Below, in pieces: positions 5,750-9,387 of a stretch of 9,387 bases of DNA. Every line of letters begins with the position of its first letter. Within the stretch, counting starts at the first letter, position 1. The position numbers were made by a program, and so were the translations under genes. The stretch comes from an uncultured Microbacteriaceae bacterium. GTDB lineage: Bacteria > Actinomycetota > Actinomycetes > Actinomycetales > Microbacteriaceae. The notes beneath the pieces are model-generated. The model was given only the letters and a program-made list of their open reading frames with translations. It was not told the DNA's origin and did not search any database. Where the stretch lies: assembly GCA_903882245.1 (NCBI GenBank), contig CAIRWJ010000258.1:1-9387 (forward strand), in the 5' to 3' direction.

Positions 5750-8700
5750 ATGACAACAGTTGCCCCTTCGAAAAATCTCGCTAACGACGCTATCGAATTG
5801 GTGCATCGCTGGCTCACTGCGGCAGAAACGTACCCTGCCGGTGTCAGTGCGACCCGACTGGCTGGTGTGCTGAGGGACCCAGACGGTCTCGCGTTCACTG
5901 TGGGGTTCGTCGACGGCGTGGTTCGACCGGAAGATGTGCGCGTCGCCGCGCGCACGTTGCGCGAGATCGCGCCGAGAGTCCCCGCATTCTCGCCCTGGTT
6001 CATGCGCGTCGCGGTTCGACTTGGCGGAGTTCTCGCACCGATTCTTCCGAGTGTCGTTATCCCGATTGCCCGAATCGTGTTGCGAAAAATGGTGGGCCAC
6101 CTCATCGTCGACGCGACCCCTTCAAAACTCGGTTTGGTCATTTCGAAACTAAAGAAGCCGGGTGTCCGACTCAACATCAACCTATTGGGTGAGGCCGTGC
6201 TCGGTGAACGCGAAGCAGCGAAACGCTTGGAGGGAACGACCGCCCTCCTTCAACGCGACGATGTCGACTACGTGTCCATCAAGGTGTCGGCGACGGTTGC
6301 ACCGCACTCGCCTTGGTCATACGACCAGAACGTCGCACACGTCGTCGAGCGCCTCCTCCCGCTCTACAAACTTGCGGCCAAGGGCAAGAATCCGACGTTC
6401 ATCAATCTCGATATGGAAGAGTTCAAAGACCTCGACATCACCCTTGCGGTTTTCACCCAAATTTTGGACCGAACCGAATTTGCGAAACTCGAAGCCGGAA
6501 TCGTGCTGCAGGCATATTTACCCGATGCTCTCGGCGCGATGATGCACCTGCAAAAGTGGTCGGCGGCACGTCGCGCCCGAGGTGGTGCGGCGATCAAGGT
6601 GCGCGTCGTAAAGGGTGCGAACTTACCCATGGAACGCGTCGAGTCGGCTGTGCACGATTGGCCACTCGCGACGTGGTCGACCAAGCAGGAGAGCGACACG
6701 AACTACAAGCGGGTGATCAACTACGCTCTCAAGCCCTCGCGGATTGGGAATGTGCGCATCGGTGTGGCCGGGCACAACCTGTTTGATATCGCCTATTCGT
6801 GGCTCCTCGCCCAGACGCGCGGAGTTCAATCGGGAATCGAATTCGAGATGCTCCTGGGAATGGCACCGGGTCAAGCCGAAGCGGTCAAGCGCGACGTCGG
6901 TGGGCTGCTGTTATACACGCCCGTCGTTCACCCCGCCGAATTCGACGTCGCGATCGCATACCTGATTCGACGACTCGAGGAAGGCGCAAGCGACGACAAC
7001 TTCATGTCGGCGGTCTTCGAATTGTCACACAATGAGGCCCTTTTCGAGCGCGAAAAGAATCGCTTTCTCGCCTCTCTCGAGGCCCTTGACACCAAAGTTC
7101 CCGCGTCGAACCGTGTCCAGGATCGCCGCACGAAACAAGCACCGATGCCAACGGATTCATTCCGCAATGCGGCCGATACTGACCCTGCCATTGCTGCGAA
7201 CCGCGAATGGGGTGCTGCGATTATCGCGCGCATCGATAAATCGAAGGCCGGGGAAAAGACCGTCACGGCAAACCTCGTGAAGACCACGAATCAACTCGAA
7301 GGCGTTATCGCGCGGGCAACTACTAAAGGTGCAGCGTGGAGCAAACTTCCCGCTGTCAAGCGCGCGGCAATCCTGCACAAGGCGGGTGAAATGCTCGAAG
7401 CACGACGCGCCGAATTGATGGAGGTCATGGCGAGCGAAACGGGAAAGACGCTCGACCAATCCGACCCCGAAGTCACCGAGGCGATTGATTTCGCGCACTA
7501 CTACGCGGAAAGCGCGAAGGTGCTCGAGTCGATGGACGGGGCGACGTTCACTCCCGCCAGGCTGACGGTCGTCGCACCGCCGTGGAACTTTCCCGTGGCG
7601 ATTCCCGCGGGTTCAACCCTCGCCGCCCTCGCCGCCGGCTCTCCCGTGATCATTAAGCCCGCGACCCTTGCCCGCCGCAGCGGTGCGGTGATGGTCGAGG
7701 CGTTATGGGCCGCGGGTGTCCCACGCGATGCATTGCAGTTGGTGGCGTTCACTGACCGATCACTGGGTTCGAAGTTGGTGGCTGACCCACGCGTTGAGCG
7801 AGTCATTCTCACCGGAGGATACGAGACGGCGGAGGCCTTCCGGGAACTTCGTCACGACCTGCCGCTTCTCGCCGAAACGAGCGGCAAGAATGCGATCATC
7901 GTGACGCCGAGCGCTGACCTCGATCTTGCCGTCAAAGACATCATCTCTTCGGCGTTCGGTCACTCCGGGCAAAAGTGTTCCGCCGCGTCGCTCGTCATTC
8001 TGGTCGGATCGGTCGCGACCTCCGACCGTTTCCGAAACCAACTCGTTGACGGTGTTACGAGCCTGAAAGTCGGGTACCCGTCTGATCCAACCACCCAGAT
8101 GGGACCAATCATCAGCCCGGCTGACGGGAAACTACTGTCCGCGTTGACGACACTTGGTCCCGGCGAATCGTGGCTGGTCGAACCAGCGAAACTGGATAAG
8201 TCCGGTCAGTTGTGGACTCCTGGCGTGCGCGACGGTGTCGCCGCTGGAAGCGAGTTTCACCTGACCGAGTACTTCGGGCCAATTCTGGGCATCATGACGG
8301 CACGAACGCTGGACGAGGCGATTGGGATGGTGAACGCAATCGATTACGGACTCACCTCGGGATTGCACTCGCTGAATTCTGAAGAGATCGAAAGGTGGCT
8401 CGACAACGTTGACGGCGGAAACCTTTACGCCAATCGAGGAACGACAGGCGCAATCGTGCAACGACAGCCGTTCGGTGGCTGGAAGAAATCTGCGGTTGGG
8501 GCGGGGGCGAAGGCCGGAGGACCGAACTACTTGTTCGGGCTCGGTTCGTGGGTGGACGCCGAAACCCGCGCCCGCGGTGCGGACGTCACCGTCGATCGTG
8601 TTCAAGCGCTGCTCGCGGCGCTTCCCGAGTTTGACACCGTGACAGTGTCAGGTCGCAGTTGGCTGACGCGCGCCGCACGTTTCGATGAAGAAGCGTGGCA

Positions 8701-9205
8701 CAACGAGTTTGGGAACGCTCGAGACGTCTCCAACGTCGGTGTTGAACGCAACGTTTTTCGCTATCGCCGATTCCCCGAACCCGTCATCGTTCGATTCTCG
8801 GACGGTGCGGAGCCCACCGAATTCTTGCGGGTGCTACTTGCGGCTTTCCGTGCGGGGCAAATCCCTCTGGTTTCAGCTTCGGCGTGGCTCGAAAACAAAA
8901 TCGTTCGATCGTTGGGAGAACTAGGCATGTCTGTTGAAATTCAAACCGAACATGAATGGCAAGAGGCCCTCGGTCGACGCGAAGAGGAACTTTCGGGCCA
9001 GCGTATTCGGCTCGTCGGGGGGTCACCCGCGGCGATCACGATGGCGACGGGCGGGCGTCCCGACCTATCCATCTGGGCCGGGCCAGTGGTGACTGCCGGT
9101 CGAATTGAGATGCTCCCGTTCCTTCGCGAACAGGCGGTCAGCATCACCGCACACCGATTCGGAACACCAAATCATCTGACCGATGACATCAAACTGGGGC
9201 TTTAA
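5750..9205 (+). CDS. putA: PutA: bifunctional proline dehydrogenase / L-glutamate gamma-semialdehyde dehydrogenase
   Basis: 1151 residues, the usual size of actinobacterial PutA. The FAD-dependent proline dehydrogenase barrel (about 145-450) shows Lys178 (YVSIKVS), Asp221 (INLDMEEF), Tyr389 (LLLYTPV) and the carboxylate-binding pair Arg407-Arg408 (YLIRRLEEGA). The aldehyde dehydrogenase domain (about 470-935) has Asn613 (PPWNFP), Glu709 (AETSGKN), Cys743 (SGQKCSA) and the PFGGWKKSAVGAGAKAGGPNYL end. Both active sites are intact, so proline is oxidised to P5C and then to glutamate, probably with channelling. A further C-terminal region of about 210 residues ends in REQAVSITAHRFGTP, a tail seen in long PutA proteins and thought to help close the channel. 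There is no N-terminal ribbon-helix-helix domain, so it is not an autorepressor. The ATG at 5750 has only a weak AGG close by, but the protein aligns with the family from near this point. It is a single-gene unit converging on tRNA-Phe. Confidence 0.97.
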   Translation: MTTVAPSKNLANDAIELVHRWLTAAETYPAGVSATRLAGVLRDPDGLAFTVGFVDGVVRPEDVRVAARTLREIAPRVPAFSPWFMRVAVRLGGVLAPILPSVVIPIARIVLRKMVGHLIVDATPSKLGLVISKLKKPGVRLNINLLGEAVLGEREAAKRLEGTTALLQRDDVDYVSIKVSATVAPHSPWSYDQNVAHVVERLLPLYKLAAKGKNPTFINLDMEEFKDLDITLAVFTQILDRTEFAKLEAGIVLQAYLPDALGAMMHLQKWSAARRARGGAAIKVRVVKGANLPMERVESAVHDWPLATWSTKQESDTNYKRVINYALKPSRIGNVRIGVAGHNLFDIAYSWLLAQTRGVQSGIEFEMLLGMAPGQAEAVKRDVGGLLLYTPVVHPAEFDVAIAYLIRRLEEGASDDNFMSAVFELSHNEALFEREKNRFLASLEALDTKVPASNRVQDRRTKQAPMPTDSFRNAADTDPAIAANREWGAAIIARIDKSKAGEKTVTANLVKTTNQLEGVIARATTKGAAWSKLPAVKRAAILHKAGEMLEARRAELMEVMASETGKTLDQSDPEVTEAIDFAHYYAESAKVLESMDGATFTPARLTVVAPPWNFPVAIPAGSTLAALAAGSPVIIKPATLARRSGAVMVEALWAAGVPRDALQLVAFTDRSLGSKLVADPRVERVILTGGYETAEAFRELRHDLPLLAETSGKNAIIVTPSADLDLAVKDIISSAFGHSGQKCSAASLVILVGSVATSDRFRNQLVDGVTSLKVGYPSDPTTQMGPIISPADGKLLSALTTLGPGESWLVEPAKLDKSGQLWTPGVRDGVAAGSEFHLTEYFGPILGIMTARTLDEAIGMVNAIDYGLTSGLHSLNSEEIERWLDNVDGGNLYANRGTTGAIVQRQPFGGWKKSAVGAGAKAGGPNYLFGLGSWVDAETRARGADVTVDRVQALLAALPEFDTVTVSGRSWLTRAARFDEEAWHNEFGNARDVSNVGVERNVFRYRRFPEPVIVRFSDGAEPTEFLRVLLAAFRAGQIPLVSASAWLENKIVRSLGELGMSVEIQTEHEWQEALGRREEELSGQRIRLVGGSPAAITMATGGRPDLSIWAGPVVTAGRIEMLPFLREQAVSITAHRFGTPNHLTDDIKLGL

Positions 9206-9212
9206 AAGCGGA

Positions 9213-9236
9213 AGGCCCCCGACAAGACGGGGGCCT
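9213..9236. terminator. GC-rich hairpin between putA and tRNA-Phe, probably bidirectional
   Basis: AGGCCCCCG (9213-9221) pairs perfectly with CGGGGGCCT (9228-9236) around a 6-nt loop, ACAAGA. It starts 7 nt after the putA stop and ends 4 nt from the encoded CCA end of the convergent tRNA gene. On the minus strand it is followed after a few bases by a short T-run (9203-9208 region), so it fits a tRNA terminator best. On the plus strand there is no T-tract, so termination of putA would rest on the stem alone. Confidence 0.75.
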
Positions 9237-9240
9237 CGAG

Positions 9241-9316
9241 TGGTGGCTCCGACGGGCGTCGATCCCGTGACCTCTCGATTTTCAGTCGAACGCTCTACCA
9301 ACTGAGCTACAGAGCC
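9241..9316 (-). tRNA. tRNA-Phe (anticodon GAA)
   Basis: The 76-nt cloverleaf folds cleanly. The acceptor stem is GGCTCTG with CGGAGCC (7 pairs, one T-G). The D arm is GCTC-AGTTGGTA-GAGC. The anticodon stem TTCGA/TCGAG encloses the loop CTGAAAA, with GAA at 9281-9283. The variable loop is AGGTC and the T stem is ACGGG/CCCGT. The discriminator is A and the terminal CCA is encoded (9241-9243). The T loop reads ATCGACG, so position 54 is A rather than the usual T; loops starting ATCGA are, to my recollection, not rare in actinobacterial tRNAs. Confidence 0.97.
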
Positions 9317-9341
9317 AAGGAGTTTGTCGCTCCTAGACAAA

Positions 9342-9365
9342 AGAGCCTCTCGCGAAAGAGACTCT
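9342..9365 (-). terminator. Candidate intrinsic terminator of a minus-strand gene beyond the right edge
   Basis: On the minus strand AGAGTCTCT and AGAGGCTCT form a 9-bp stem with one mismatch around the loop TTCGCG, directly followed by TTTTGTC. This fits an intrinsic terminator for a transcript entering from the right. It lies 25 bp upstream of the tRNA-Phe gene, so the tRNA would then need its own promoter in the short space between, or depend on read-through. Confidence 0.5.
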
Positions 9366-9387
9366 GACGTCCGCGACCCTGACGGGA

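Noticed and set aside
9065..9340. Minus-strand open frame of 91 codons containing a VAQLVERSTENREVTGSTPV stretch
   Set aside because: This is the well-known false protein produced by translating a tRNA gene; it coincides with tRNA-Phe and then runs antisense to putA.

Overview
The window looks like chromosomal DNA from a moderately GC-rich actinobacterium, most likely a Microbacteriaceae-type organism. The main reasons are an actinobacterial-style PutA of 1151 residues without an N-terminal ribbon-helix-helix domain, an IolD-type inositol enzyme, a DUF554 protein, and codon choice that is GC-biased but not extreme. This placement is inference from protein style; no 16S or other marker gene is present.

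Left part (1-4817, all minus strand): a compact catabolic operon, read from right to left. It holds an NAD(P)-dependent aldehyde dehydrogenase (3369-4817), an IolD-family ThDP-dependent cyclic-diketone hydrolase (1401-3359), an HpcH/HpaI-family class II aldolase (620-1396), and a Gfo/Idh/MocA oxidoreductase that runs off the left edge (1-623). The genes are separated by 9 bp, 4 bp and an ATGA overlap. Together they look like a degradation route for a cyclitol or related polyol: oxidation, ring opening, retro-aldol cleavage, aldehyde oxidation. The set is unusual because the aldehyde dehydrogenase is not the IolA/MMSDH type and the aldolase is not the IolJ type, so the substrate may not be plain myo-inositol. 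A 16-bp perfect palindrome with a central CG (4839-4854) lies just upstream of the first gene and is a good candidate operator for a LacI-type regulator.

Middle (4886-5749): a DUF554 membrane protein on the minus strand, with a possible leaderless start at 5644, and a divergent intergenic region carrying short inverted and direct repeats of AAACG.

Right part (5750-9387): putA on the plus strand, encoding bifunctional proline dehydrogenase and glutamate-semialdehyde dehydrogenase (proline to glutamate). It is followed by a strong GC hairpin shared with the convergent tRNA-Phe(GAA) gene, which encodes its own CCA end. A second hairpin with a T-run at the right edge probably ends a minus-strand transcript from outside the window. 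There are no mobile elements, CRISPR arrays or long repeats. The window is mostly ordinary metabolism; the non-canonical make-up of the iolD operon is the part most worth following up.
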